Shown: in pieces, positions 53,921-62,206 of the stretch
How positions within the stretch are numbered: position 1 is the stretch's first letter
Layout: each line of letters opens with the position of its first letter
Source of the DNA: Nodosilinea sp. FACHB-131
GTDB taxonomy: Bacteria > Cyanobacteriota > Cyanobacteriia > Phormidesmidales > Phormidesmidaceae
DNA: 64,000 bases
Reading direction: 5' to 3'
Assembly: GCF_014695395.1 (NCBI RefSeq)
Contig: NZ_JACJOF010000028.1
Location: 1 to 64,000 of the forward strand
The notes under the pieces: generated by a model
Seen by the model: the letters and a program-made list of their open reading frames with translations, nothing else
Database searches by the model: none
What the model was told of the DNA's origin: nothing
Translations under genes and position numbers: made by a program

Positions 53921-55861
53921 ATGAAAATTCTTCTGGTCGACGACGACGAGGTCTTAATCGAGCGGCTGACCAACGACTTAGCCGCCCAACACTATGTTGT
54001 CGACACCACTACCGACGGGCTCTTAGGCTGGGAGTATGCCCGATCTGCCCCCTACGATCTAATTGTTTTAGACATCGACCTGCCGGGTTTGGACGGATTG
54101 TCGCTGTGTCGTCGGCTGCGCCAGACGGGCTATGCCGGGGCAATTTTGCTGCTGACCGGGCGCGGCAGCAACAGTGACAAGGTCGAAGGGCTCAATGCCG
54201 GTGCCGATGACTACCTGGTGAAACCCTATACCCTGACCGAGCTGGCCGCCCGCCTGCGCGCCCTGCTGCGCCGCCCGACGGTGATGAGTAGCCCCACGCT
54301 GCGTTGGGGTCAGCTCCGGTGCGACCCCAACGCGAATCTGGTGACGGTGACAGACCAGACGGTGGTGCTTTCCCCCAAAGAGTATGGGCTACTGGAGCTG
54401 CTGCTGCGCCACCCCGCTCGCATTTTTAGCAATACGGTGCTGCTAGAACGGCTGTGGAGCGCCGACGACTCCCCTGGAGAAGAAACCATTCGCACCCACA
54501 TTAAGCGGCTGCGGCGCAAGCTCAAGCAGGCTGGGGCCGACGACATGATCGAGAATGTCTACGGCATGGGCTATCGCCTCAAGCCCGCCCCACCGGCCGC
54601 TGAGCCAGAGCTGCCCCAGTCCAACCCTCCCTCAGAACAGGTGAAAGCAGAGGCTGCCCGAGCGGCAGCGATCGCCGCCTTTGAGCGGTTTCGACCCATC
54701 CTTGGCGATCGCATGACCGCTCTGCGTCAGGCGGCGGCAGCCCTCAACCAGCCTCCCCTGCCCGAGGAGGTGCGGTCAATGGCCCAGGGAGCCGCCCACA
54801 AGCTGGCCGGCTCCCTGGGTCTGTTTGGCCTGACCGAGGGCTCGCACCTGGCCCGCCGTTTGGAAGACTGGCTCGGGCAGAGCGATGTAGCCGAGGGGGC
54901 TGAGTTTATTGCCCTAGTCGAACAACTCGACGCTCAGCTAACTGCCGGACCCAGGGAGATCTCGGCCCCCCTCGGCGAGTCACGCATCGTGCCTTTGGCC
55001 GGGCCGCCGCGCCCCACCGACAATCAGTATCGGGTGTTGGCCATTGACGATGACTCATTGATTTTGGCTCAGCTCCAGCGCCTGTTGCCCCCCTGGGGCC
55101 TCGACGTGGTGACGCTCAACGACCCCCGTCAGACCTGGGCCGCCCTAGAGGCCAGCCCTCCCGACCTGGTGCTGCTCGATTTGGATATGCCCTATATCAG
55201 GGGTGTGGAGCTCTGCCGGCAGTTGCGCCAACAGGAGCGCTGGCAGACCCTGCCGATCTTATTTCTCACCGCCTGCCGCGAGGCCACTGCCGTCTACGAA
55301 CTCTACCAGGCTGGGGCCGACGACTATCTGCCCAAACCTATTCTGGAGCCAGAGCTGGTCAACCGCCTGTTTCAACGGCTAGAGCGGGGCCGCCTGCTGC
55401 AAACCCTAGCGGGCACCGACCCGCTCACCGGCTTGGCCAACCGCCGCAAAGGCACCATTGAGCTCGACCTGCTGCTGCACCTGGCCCATCGCTACCCACA
55501 GCCCCTCAGCCTGGTGCTGCTACACCTGAGCCCTGATTTGGCCCTCACCCCTGACTCAGCGAAGGATTTAATGGTGGCTTTGGCGGCGGTGCTGCCGACC
55601 CTCACGCGCCGGGGCGATGCGATCGCCCGCTGGGGAACTCAGGAAATTTTAATCGGAGCGCTAGCTCCCACCTGGTCATCCCCTCAGGATGCGCTGGGGC
55701 CACCCCTGGCTCAGTTCTTAGCCGACCGGCTACGCTCCAGCCCAGGCAATCTGGACCTGCACCTGGGCTTACACTTGGGCGCAGCCACGTTTCCCACCGA
55801 TGGCCATACCCTAGACGGCCTATATCGACAGGCAACTCACCGCCTAGCTCCCCTCGGGTAG
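53921..55861 (+). CDS. REC-wHTH-Hpt-REC-degenerate GGDEF response regulator
   Basis: 646 residues. An OmpR-type regulator (1-225) has receiver LLVDDDEVLIERLTN, Asp in IVLDIDLPGLDGLSL, and winged helix with RTHIKRLRRKLKQAGA. A helical Hpt-like domain follows (about 240-345, MAQGAAHKLAGSLGLFGLTE, with His in AAHKLAG). A second receiver (about 370-490, LAIDDDSLILAQLQ, LLDLDMPYIRGVEL) precedes a GGDEF-like domain whose active site reads ARWGTQEILI instead of RxGGDEF. It therefore cannot make cyclic-di-GMP. It is probably a DNA-binding phosphorelay hub for the adjacent kinases. Confidence 0.9.
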   Translation: MKILLVDDDEVLIERLTNDLAAQHYVVDTTTDGLLGWEYARSAPYDLIVLDIDLPGLDGLSLCRRLRQTGYAGAILLLTGRGSNSDKVEGLNAGADDYLVKPYTLTELAARLRALLRRPTVMSSPTLRWGQLRCDPNANLVTVTDQTVVLSPKEYGLLELLLRHPARIFSNTVLLERLWSADDSPGEETIRTHIKRLRRKLKQAGADDMIENVYGMGYRLKPAPPAAEPELPQSNPPSEQVKAEAARAAAIAAFERFRPILGDRMTALRQAAAALNQPPLPEEVRSMAQGAAHKLAGSLGLFGLTEGSHLARRLEDWLGQSDVAEGAEFIALVEQLDAQLTAGPREISAPLGESRIVPLAGPPRPTDNQYRVLAIDDDSLILAQLQRLLPPWGLDVVTLNDPRQTWAALEASPPDLVLLDLDMPYIRGVELCRQLRQQERWQTLPILFLTACREATAVYELYQAGADDYLPKPILEPELVNRLFQRLERGRLLQTLAGTDPLTGLANRRKGTIELDLLLHLAHRYPQPLSLVLLHLSPDLALTPDSAKDLMVALAAVLPTLTRRGDAIARWGTQEILIGALAPTWSSPQDALGPPLAQFLADRLRSSPGNLDLHLGLHLGAATFPTDGHTLDGLYRQATHRLAPLG

Positions 55862-55954
55862 ACTGGCCGAAGGCTGGCTCTGGGTGAGTTAGCCCTGTCG
55901 TTATCTAGTTATCGCGCTCCGTATTGTTTAACCTGCACACACCGGCATTTGTAT

Positions 55955-56332
55955 ATGGCCGCCAAACGCATTTTGATTATTGATGACGAAGCCGACGTGC
56001 GCGAGATCGCCAAGGTTAGCCTAGAAATCACTAAAAACTGGGAGGTCACAACCGCCGCCTCCGGGGAGGAGGGCGCGGCCTTGGCGGCCACCTACCGTCC
56101 CGACGCCATCTTGCTCGATGTGGTCATGCCCAAGGTTGACGGTCTCGCCACCCTGCTCAAACTCGGTGAAAATACTGAAACTCGGCACATTCCAGTCATT
56201 TTACTGACGGCTACCCTGCGGCTGGCCACCCAACAGTCCTTCGTGGCGGCGGGGGCGCGGGCCGTGCTGATTAAACCCTTTGATCCCGGCCTGCTGGGCG
56301 GACAAATTGAGGCAGTCCTGGGATGGCAGTAG
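55955..56332 (+). CDS. Single-domain response regulator
   Basis: 125 residues from ATG 55955. It is a CheY-like receiver with RILIIDDEADVREIAKVSLE (acidic pair), ILLDVVMPKVDG (phospho-Asp), VILLTAT (Thr) and LIKPFDP (Lys). No output domain, so it is likely a phosphate shuttle between kinases and the Hpt-containing regulator encoded just upstream. A TTG 6 bp earlier is a less likely start. Confidence 0.92.
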   Translation: MAAKRILIIDDEADVREIAKVSLEITKNWEVTTAASGEEGAALAATYRPDAILLDVVMPKVDGLATLLKLGENTETRHIPVILLTATLRLATQQSFVAAGARAVLIKPFDPGLLGGQIEAVLGWQ

Positions 56333-56418
56333 CGCTACTGTGAGGAGATTCAGGGTGTTCACATAGCTGTCACTTTTGTTTTCTATTCTGAAGAAGACGT
56401 CTTGCCAGCAGCCCCGCT

Positions 56419-56661
56419 ATGCTCCCCCTAATAGTCGTCGAGGAGTTTGTCTCGCCCTTTAAATTTTGGAATCAGGGCATCCACGATGGCATGCTCTACC
56501 GAAATGACTTTTACATTAGCTTGCAGCAGTTTCCTTTGGCTGACCGGCTCCAGGCTTACCGCCAAGCTACTCGGGAAAGTAATAAAGGGTTTAAGGTGTG
56601 CATCACCGTGTCAAAGACCCACTACACCATCTGGGTCGAGATGCGATCGCAGATCGCCTAG
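56419..56661 (+). CDS. Small conserved-looking protein between signalling genes
   Basis: 80 residues, soluble: MLPLIVVEEFVSPFKFWNQG, then RNDFYISLQQFPLADRLQAY and KVCITVSKTHYTIWVEMRSQ. No family is recognised. It has regular amphipathic patterns rather than the composition of a chance frame. It sits between the lone receiver and the HisKA-EAL gene on the same strand. Confidence 0.6.
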   Translation: MLPLIVVEEFVSPFKFWNQGIHDGMLYRNDFYISLQQFPLADRLQAYRQATRESNKGFKVCITVSKTHYTIWVEMRSQIA

Positions 56662-56740
56662 CCCCCGCCCCGTTTACTCCACCTACCCCCGCCCCCAATG
56701 TCTCAACCCACTAACGTTTCAAGAATCTTAAGCATCTTCC

Positions 56741-57841
56741 ATGGCGTACTCCAACTCGGCCCGGCCCAGTGAGGATTTGTGTTCGATTGCCGACTGCTCA
56801 ACCCACCCCTTTGACGACATCTCGCTACTAATTTGTCATGAGCTACGCACTCCCCTCGCCTCGATTCAGGGGGCGCTTAAGCTTTTGGGGTATCAGCAGT
56901 CGGGGTCGCTCTCCGACGATGGCCAAAGGCTGCTGGCGATCGCCATCAACAACGCCGATCGCCTCAACCGGCTGGCCAACGCTCTGGAGAACCAGCCCAC
57001 CCCTTTACTGACGCTGCTCTCAACTGCCGAGCTAGAGCTACTTCAGCTCGAAAACGACCTGCACCAGGCGGTGGAGCAGCAGGCCATTCACCTGGACTAC
57101 CAGCCAATTGTGTCGATCGAGCACAACCAGATTATTGGCTTTGAGGCCCTGGCTCGATGGCAGCACAGCAGCCGGGGCATTATTTCGCCAGAGGTCTTCA
57201 TTCCTCTAGCCGAAAAGGCTGGGCTGATCGATACCCTTGGGCTGTTTTTGCTCGATCAGGCTTGCCAACAGCTGCACCAGTGGCAGGTGCAGTTTCCGGC
57301 GGTGACTCCCCTCAGCGTCAGCGTCAATCTCTCAGCGGTGCAGCTACGCCATCCTCAGCTGGTAGAGCACATTGGCCAAATTCTTGAGCGCCACCACATT
57401 GCCCCCCACAGCCTTAAGCTCGAAGTTACCGAGAGCGCACTGATTGAGAACAAGGACCTAGCCCTGAGGGCTCTAGTTGAACTGCAACAGCTGGGCATAC
57501 AGCTCTACATCGACGATTTTGGCACGGGTTATTCGTCCCTGGGACGGCTGCAAGACCTACCCTTTGACACCCTTAAAATCGATCGCTCGTTTATTCGCAA
57601 TAAGAACTGGGCGATGAGCGAGGCCATCTTTATGTTGGCCGAGCGGCTGCGGCTCGATGTGATTGTTGAAGGAGTAGAAACCCTCGACGACCTGATGGCT
57701 CTCAAAGAGCTGGGCTATAAAAAAATGCAGGGCTACTACTTCTCCCGGCCCATCGATAGCCTGGGGGTGGCCTGCCTGCTGATGCGCCAGGTGCTGGACG
57801 GTCAGCTGTCGTTTACACCTGAGCTAGCGCGGGCCGCCTAG
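56741..57841 (+). CDS. HisKA-EAL protein, probable c-di-GMP phosphodiesterase
   Basis: 366 residues. Residues about 28-90 are a HisKA dimerisation helix pair (LICHELRTPLASIQGALKLL, His near 34). No ATPase domain follows. From about 115 an EAL domain carries every catalytic motif: GFEALARW, SVNLSAVQL, EVTESALI, YIDDFGTGYSS, TLKIDRSFI, EGVET and QGYYFSRP. It should therefore hydrolyse cyclic-di-GMP to pGpG. A kinase dimer module fused directly to EAL suggests control by phosphotransfer or dimerisation with a neighbouring kinase; this is inference. The FHA-GGDEF cyclase gene follows 54 bp later. Confidence 0.9.
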   Translation: MAYSNSARPSEDLCSIADCSTHPFDDISLLICHELRTPLASIQGALKLLGYQQSGSLSDDGQRLLAIAINNADRLNRLANALENQPTPLLTLLSTAELELLQLENDLHQAVEQQAIHLDYQPIVSIEHNQIIGFEALARWQHSSRGIISPEVFIPLAEKAGLIDTLGLFLLDQACQQLHQWQVQFPAVTPLSVSVNLSAVQLRHPQLVEHIGQILERHHIAPHSLKLEVTESALIENKDLALRALVELQQLGIQLYIDDFGTGYSSLGRLQDLPFDTLKIDRSFIRNKNWAMSEAIFMLAERLRLDVIVEGVETLDDLMALKELGYKKMQGYYFSRPIDSLGVACLLMRQVLDGQLSFTPELARAA

Positions 57842-57895
57842 GCAGTCCCACTCCCCTCAACCGGTCGGGAAAAGCACTTTACACTTGGTGCCTGT

Positions 57896-59179
57896 ATGAT
57901 GACCCAAACTAAAGAGACGTCGTGCCAGGAGCGGGAGGACGATTACCCCCACCTGGCCCTGCTAATTCAAGACGGTGAGCACCGACAGATTATGCCGTTG
58001 GGCAAGCGGTTTTATTCGATTGGCCGCGATCGCACCAAAGATATTCGTTTGGTATCTGAAGGGGTCTCTGGCCATCACGCCAGCCTAGTGTGGCTCGACC
58101 ACTGCTATGTCATTCACAGCGATGACGCTACCGACGGCCCCAGCTGTCAGCGGCTGACGCTCAACGGCACCCCAGTGCAAAATAGCCCCCTCCGCCCCGG
58201 TGACGCCATTGGCTTTTGCCATGGCGTACGCGCCCGACTGATCACCGTGCGGTCTGGGGTTCCGGTCGCTCCCCCCCGCTGTCTGCTGCCGCCGCCGGCC
58301 CTAGCAATTGCGCCTGGTGCCAGCCTGCTAAAGCACTTCCCTGACCTGATGCTGAAGTTTGACGCCAATGGCTCCATTCTCGATGTCAAACCTTCTGTAG
58401 ACCTCGACCTCAGCCAGTTACCCATTGACGCGGTGGGCCAGTCAATTGTGAGCTGCTTTGAGTCGAGCTTTGCCGCCAAACTGTTTAGCTATGGCCAGAT
58501 GGCCAGCCGCACCCAGGCGCTGCAATGCTTTGAGGCCGAGTTAACCGTGGGGCAGCGGCAAATTTTTTGCGAGGCCCGCCTGCTGCCCACTGAGCAAGGC
58601 CACCCGATCGCTATTATTCGCAATGTCACCGAGCGCAAGCAGCTGGAGTTGGAGCTGCGATCGGGGGCCATTCACGATACCCTGACCAGTTTGCCCAATC
58701 GCCGCTTTTTTATGGAGAAGGCAGCCCAGGCGATCGCCCTCAAACGCACCAGCGCCGCCTATAGTTTTGCGGTGTTGTTCATTGACCTAGACGACTTCAA
58801 GGGGGTCAACGATAGCCTGGGTCACCGGGTGGGCGACCAGCTGCTAGTGGAAATTGCCCTTCAGCTCAAAGCCTGCCTGCGCCCCCAGGACACCGTGGCC
58901 CGTCTGGGGGGAGACGAGTTTGCCATTTTGCTGCACGAGGTTGCCTCAGGCGAAGCCGCCGTTGCGGTGGCCACCCGAATTCAGCAGGCGCTAGCCCTGC
59001 CGCTGCTGCCCGACCACCCAGAGGTGTGTTCGAGCGCCAGCATTGGCATTACCCTAGGTACCGAGGACGATGACACTGTAGAGGCTATGCTCAACCACGC
59101 TGACATGGCCATGTATCGGGCCAAGGCCCTGGGCGGGTCGCGGTACGCGGTGTTTGATCCGGCTATTGATCCCGCTTGA
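57896..59179 (+). CDS. FHA-PAS-GGDEF diguanylate cyclase
   Basis: 427 residues. The FHA domain (about 20-115) has GKRFYSIGRDRTKDIRLVSE and GVSGHHASLVW, the phosphothreonine-binding pattern. A divergent PAS (about 145-255) follows. The GGDEF domain has TLTSLPNRRFF, FAVLFIDLDDFKGVNDSLGH and RLGGDEFAILL, so it should synthesise cyclic-di-GMP. RPQD five residues before GGDEF is a product-inhibition I-site. An FHA input suggests activation by Thr phosphorylation; a Ser/Thr kinase is encoded at 37999. Paired with the EAL gene upstream. Confidence 0.92.
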   Translation: MMTQTKETSCQEREDDYPHLALLIQDGEHRQIMPLGKRFYSIGRDRTKDIRLVSEGVSGHHASLVWLDHCYVIHSDDATDGPSCQRLTLNGTPVQNSPLRPGDAIGFCHGVRARLITVRSGVPVAPPRCLLPPPALAIAPGASLLKHFPDLMLKFDANGSILDVKPSVDLDLSQLPIDAVGQSIVSCFESSFAAKLFSYGQMASRTQALQCFEAELTVGQRQIFCEARLLPTEQGHPIAIIRNVTERKQLELELRSGAIHDTLTSLPNRRFFMEKAAQAIALKRTSAAYSFAVLFIDLDDFKGVNDSLGHRVGDQLLVEIALQLKACLRPQDTVARLGGDEFAILLHEVASGEAAVAVATRIQQALALPLLPDHPEVCSSASIGITLGTEDDDTVEAMLNHADMAMYRAKALGGSRYAVFDPAIDPA

Positions 59180-59507
59180 CAGCAGCCAGTGGCCCGTAGG
59201 TAGGAGAAGCGAGTAGGAGCTGGTATTGCCGGTCACCACGCTCTGGCCAGAACTCAGTTTGGGTACCCAGTACCGCTCGACCTAAGCTTCAAAAAGTCAA
59301 TATCACAGTGTTCCCGGACAACCATCAGTCGACGACCATTCAATGTCGTATCCAGGCACCAAGGTGATCCGCTGGCGCAGTGAGCCAACTTAGGGTCTGG
59401 AATCGCTCCGGTGATGACAGTAGCCGCAGGGATAGTTCTCAGTCTCGTCAACACCTACTTCATCGAGGTAGACGGCCTGCTCAGCAACACCATGATTTAA
59501 AGCCATA
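59180..59507. other. Intergenic stretch without a recognised gene
   Basis: About 330 bp between the cyclase gene and the flavoprotein terminator. Short frames exist on both strands but none has a recognisable family or good ribosome-binding site. It may hold a decayed gene. Confidence 0.45.
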
Positions 59508-59544
59508 GCAAAAGCCCCTCTCCTGATGGTCAAGGGGCTTTTGC
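59508..59544. terminator. Terminator hairpin after flavoprotein gene
   Basis: GCAAAAGCCCCT (59508-59519) pairs perfectly with AGGGGCTTTTGC (59533-59544), with a 13-nt loop. It lies 23 bp beyond the stop of the reverse-strand gene. The A/T ends of the stem supply the U-rich tract. Confidence 0.85.
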
Positions 59545-59566
59545 TTGGCAACGCTGGTAGATCCTA

Positions 59567-60574
59567 CTAGGAGGCGATCGCCTCTTTGACTAGATTTTCC
59601 TCCCACCGACGCGGCGGGCTGGCGCGGCGAATATTGCGCCAGATCTGGGTGGCGGCCAGGGTGCCATCAGCGATAGCAACCGAGACCTGGTTCAAGCCCT
59701 GCTTGAGGTCGCCAATGGCAAAGATGCGATCGTGGGTCGTCTGACACATGGTGTTGGTCACCAGGTTTTCACCATCCCACTCCAGGTTCGAGATGCCCTT
59801 GAGGTATTGATTGTGGTAAATCGAGCCCATGTTGATCAGGCCAGTGGTAGCTTCGACCACAGTGCCGTCGGTCAGCTCTACCCCGCTCATCTTGTGGTGC
59901 TCGCCGAGGAACTTAGCGATGGGTGCCTCGTACAAGGGGTAACCGTAATCGGCTAGCTTAGCCCGCATTTCGTCGCCAACAGTGCAGAGACCGTGGGTGA
60001 GCACCGAGATATAGGGCGTAAACCAATCCAGCACAAAGGCCGCGTTGATCTGCGACTCTTTGCCGGCAATCAGCACCGCTTTTTGATCCCACATGTCGAA
60101 GCCGTCGCAGATCATGCAGACGTGCAGAGTGTAGCCTGCATAGTCGTAGACATTCTGCATGTCGTCGAGTTGAGGCAGCACGTCAATCACACCCGAGGCC
60201 GCAATTAGGTATTTGGCGCGAAACACGGGGTAAACACTGTCGACTTTACCCACTTTGACCTGCACTGCTAGATGGTCGCCTTCATCGACCACGTCTTCGA
60301 CGTAGCCACGGAGGTAATCTGCCCCCCAATCGACCGCCTGCTGAACCCCGTGGTTGAGCATTTCGCGTCCGGGGGTGTCGGGGCTAACCCCGACCACGTT
60401 GCGCACCTCCTGCATCCACAGCGATCGCCCCTTGCCCTTTTCCACCACCAGGCACTTGAGGCCATAGCGGGCCAGATAAATAGCTGCCGACAATCCTCCC
60501 ATGCCACCGCCGACAACGATGGCGTCGTAAATCTGATCGGTGCGTTCGTGTAGATTTTTGCGGGAGAGTTTCAT
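59567..60574 (-). CDS. Thioredoxin-reductase-like FAD/NAD(P) oxidoreductase
   Basis: 335 residues from ATG 60574, or 354 from 60631. The FAD-binding motif YDAIVVGGGMGGLSAAIYLA opens the protein, and IFAIGDLKQGLNQVSVAIAD closes it. HVCMICDGFD holds a CxxC followed by Asp at the position of the CATCD of bacterial thioredoxin reductase. The NAD(P)-binding segment reads AVLIAGKESQINAAFVLDWF and does not show the usual GxGxxA, so the electron donor is uncertain. It may belong to the divergent cyanobacterial TrxR-like group. A peroxiredoxin gene lies upstream on the same strand, with its own terminator between. Confidence 0.85.
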   Translation of the reverse strand: MKLSRKNLHERTDQIYDAIVVGGGMGGLSAAIYLARYGLKCLVVEKGKGRSLWMQEVRNVVGVSPDTPGREMLNHGVQQAVDWGADYLRGYVEDVVDEGDHLAVQVKVGKVDSVYPVFRAKYLIAASGVIDVLPQLDDMQNVYDYAGYTLHVCMICDGFDMWDQKAVLIAGKESQINAAFVLDWFTPYISVLTHGLCTVGDEMRAKLADYGYPLYEAPIAKFLGEHHKMSGVELTDGTVVEATTGLINMGSIYHNQYLKGISNLEWDGENLVTNTMCQTTHDRIFAIGDLKQGLNQVSVAIADGTLAATQIWRNIRRASPPRRWEENLVKEAIAS

Positions 60575-60880
60575 AGCGGCAACTGAGCGAAAGGACTGCA
60601 ATCGAGCCTGGGCAGTGATGGGTGAAGCCATGCTTCTAGGCTAAAAGGTTCTGCAAGCATCAAGATGAAAATCGACAGAGTCTTTAAATGAATCAGGCGT
60701 GAGTAGTACCTGTACCGTGCCAGAACTTAGCTAGGACAGTAGCTGGGCTCCATAAAGATCTCTGTTACCTGCTCTCTGCAATAAAGGCAAAGACCGGGGT
60801 AAGGGCTGTCTTGAATACTCAAGACTCGTCATCGATAAGGGACAATTCTGTCTCAGGCCGGTTAGGATCGGCCCCGATCT
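60575..60880. other. Intergenic region upstream of flavoprotein
   Basis: About 300 bp holding the likely promoter of the flavoprotein gene; no gene or RNA is recognised. The distal end carries the peroxiredoxin terminator at 60881-60915. Confidence 0.5.
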
Positions 60881-60915
60881 AAAAAGGCAAAGGGGATTGT
60901 GCAATCCCCTTTGCC
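60881..60915 (-). terminator. Rho-independent terminator of the peroxiredoxin gene
   Basis: GGCAAAGGGGATTG (60886-60899) pairs perfectly with CAATCCCCTTTGCC (60902-60915). On the reverse strand the hairpin is followed by TTTTT (60885-60881). It lies about 30 bp after the stop codon. Confidence 0.95.
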
Positions 60916-60946
60916 TAACACTCACTGAGGGTGGGACAGGGGGCAG

Positions 60947-61528
60947 TTAGCCCACAAAGGACAGACGGGGCTCAGAGACACCGGCAGACTCAACACCTTT
61001 CAGGTAGGCGAGCATGGTGTCGGCATCAGAGACCTCGAAGGGGTCAATGGGGCAGTTGTCGCCAAAGTCGGGCTCAACGAAGATTTTTTCGATGTTGCCG
61101 TCGTTGGCGAGCATGGAGTAGCGCCAGGAGCGCATGCCAAAGCCTAGGTTAGACTTGTCAACCAGCATGCCCATCTTGCGAGTAAACTCACCGTTGCCGT
61201 CGGGCAGCAGGAAGACGTTTTTAGCGCCGACCTTTTGGCCCCACTGGAACATCACAAAGGCATCGTTTACCGAGACGCAGATAATGGTATCAACGCCGTG
61301 GGCCTTGAACTCTTCGTACAGCTCTTCGTAACGGGGCAGGTGGTTAGAGGAGCAGGTGGGGGTAAAAGCGCCAGGCAGAGAGAACACAACCACTTTCTTG
61401 CCAGCGAACAGATCGGCGGTGGTCACGTCTTGCCAGCGGTAGGGGTTGGGCCCGCCCACAGACTCGTCCCGCACGCGGGTCTTAAAGACGACTTCAGGGA
61501 CGCGTCCCGTAGCAATCAAAGCAACCAT
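60947..61528 (-). CDS. Type II peroxiredoxin
   Basis: 193 residues. The catalytic block [20 protein letters not shown] contains the peroxidatic Cys in PGAFTPTC, and [11 protein letters not shown] with the conserved Arg matches PrxII/Prx5 proteins. It reduces peroxides using thioredoxin or glutathione/glutaredoxin. The divergent neighbour is a PerR-type regulator with two palindromes between, as for sll1621/slr1738 in Synechocystis. The ATG has AGAGG 6-7 bp upstream. A second Cys near the C-terminus (DNCPIDP) might be resolving. Confidence 0.94.
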   Translation of the reverse strand: MVALIATGRVPEVVFKTRVRDESVGGPNPYRWQDVTTADLFAGKKVVVFSLPGAFTPTCSSNHLPRYEELYEEFKAHGVDTIICVSVNDAFVMFQWGQKVGAKNVFLLPDGNGEFTRKMGMLVDKSNLGFGMRSWRYSMLANDGNIEKIFVEPDFGDNCPIDPFEVSDADTMLAYLKGVESAGVSEPRLSFVG

Positions 61529-61579
61529 AATTACCTCTTTCGTAGTTCTACAACAGTTAACTGCGTTTCCAGCCTTCGA

Positions 61580-61606
61580 CTTAACTCAGAATAATTCCGA
61601 GTTAAG
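61580..61606. promoter_or_regulatory. Probable PerR operator 1
   Basis: A 27-bp near-perfect palindrome. CTTAACTC (61580-61587) and GAGTTAAG (61599-61606) flank a GAAT-A-ATTC core. It lies 52 bp upstream of the peroxiredoxin ATG, in the shared perR intergenic region. Confidence 0.75.
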
Positions 61607-61655
61607 AAATCTTCAATAAGCATATTAACCCAGAAATCAGACTTTTTGTAAAGCC

Positions 61656-61685
61656 AGATTAATTCTTAGATAAGAATGCTAATCT
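61656..61685. promoter_or_regulatory. Probable PerR operator 2
   Basis: A 30-bp palindrome. The inner arms ATTCTTA (61662-61668) and TAAGAAT (61671-61677) are perfect, and the outer arms AGATTA (61656-61661) and TAATCT (61680-61685) are perfect. It lies about 87 bp upstream of the perR ATG and suggests autorepression. Confidence 0.72.
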
Positions 61686-61771
61686 ATGAAGGGTGAGCTA
61701 CTGTAGTATGTCCAGCCTTCATCTGTGTTAGGCGAAGCTACCTTAGTGCTGAAGTTCCGGAGCCGGGGAAA

Positions 61772-62206
61772 ATGTTGTCCCAAGCCGATCAAATCGTCAC
61801 TATGCTGAAGTCTCGGGGGCTGCGCGTCACCCCCCAGCGCTTTGCTGTGTATGCCAACCTGCTGGGTCGCTGCGACCACCCCACCGCCGACGATATTCTT
61901 CACGACCTCAACCAGGACGCCCCAACGTCATCTCAGGCAACGGTTTACAGTTCGCTGCAAGCGCTGCGCGGTGCCAATCTCGTTCGCGAAGTGCTGCTTG
62001 AAGAGGGGGTGTGCCGCTACGATGCCAATATTGGGCCTCACCACCACTTTCGCTGTCAGAACTGTGGGGCGATCGCCGACATTCCCTGGGAAACCCTAGC
62101 CAGCGTCAACCTGCAAACCCTCAGTCCCCGCTGGCAAGTCGAGAGCTATGAGGTGACCGTGCGGGGTGTGTGCGATCGCTGTCAGCCCGCCCCAGCCCAT
62201 GACTAA
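61772..62206 (+). CDS. perR: Fur-family peroxide regulator PerR
   Basis: 144 residues. The winged helix (SRGLRVTPQRFAVYANLLGR, then SSQATVYSSLQALRGANLV) is followed by the metal-binding C-terminal domain: GPHHHFRCQNCG and GVCDRCQ give two CxxC for structural zinc, and the HHH motif belongs to the regulatory site. Peroxide oxidises the metal-site His and releases DNA. The divergent type II peroxiredoxin gene with palindromes between identifies the slr1738-like perR rather than fur or zur. It overlaps the next gene by 8 bp. Confidence 0.9.
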   Translation: MLSQADQIVTMLKSRGLRVTPQRFAVYANLLGRCDHPTADDILHDLNQDAPTSSQATVYSSLQALRGANLVREVLLEEGVCRYDANIGPHHHFRCQNCGAIADIPWETLASVNLQTLSPRWQVESYEVTVRGVCDRCQPAPAHD

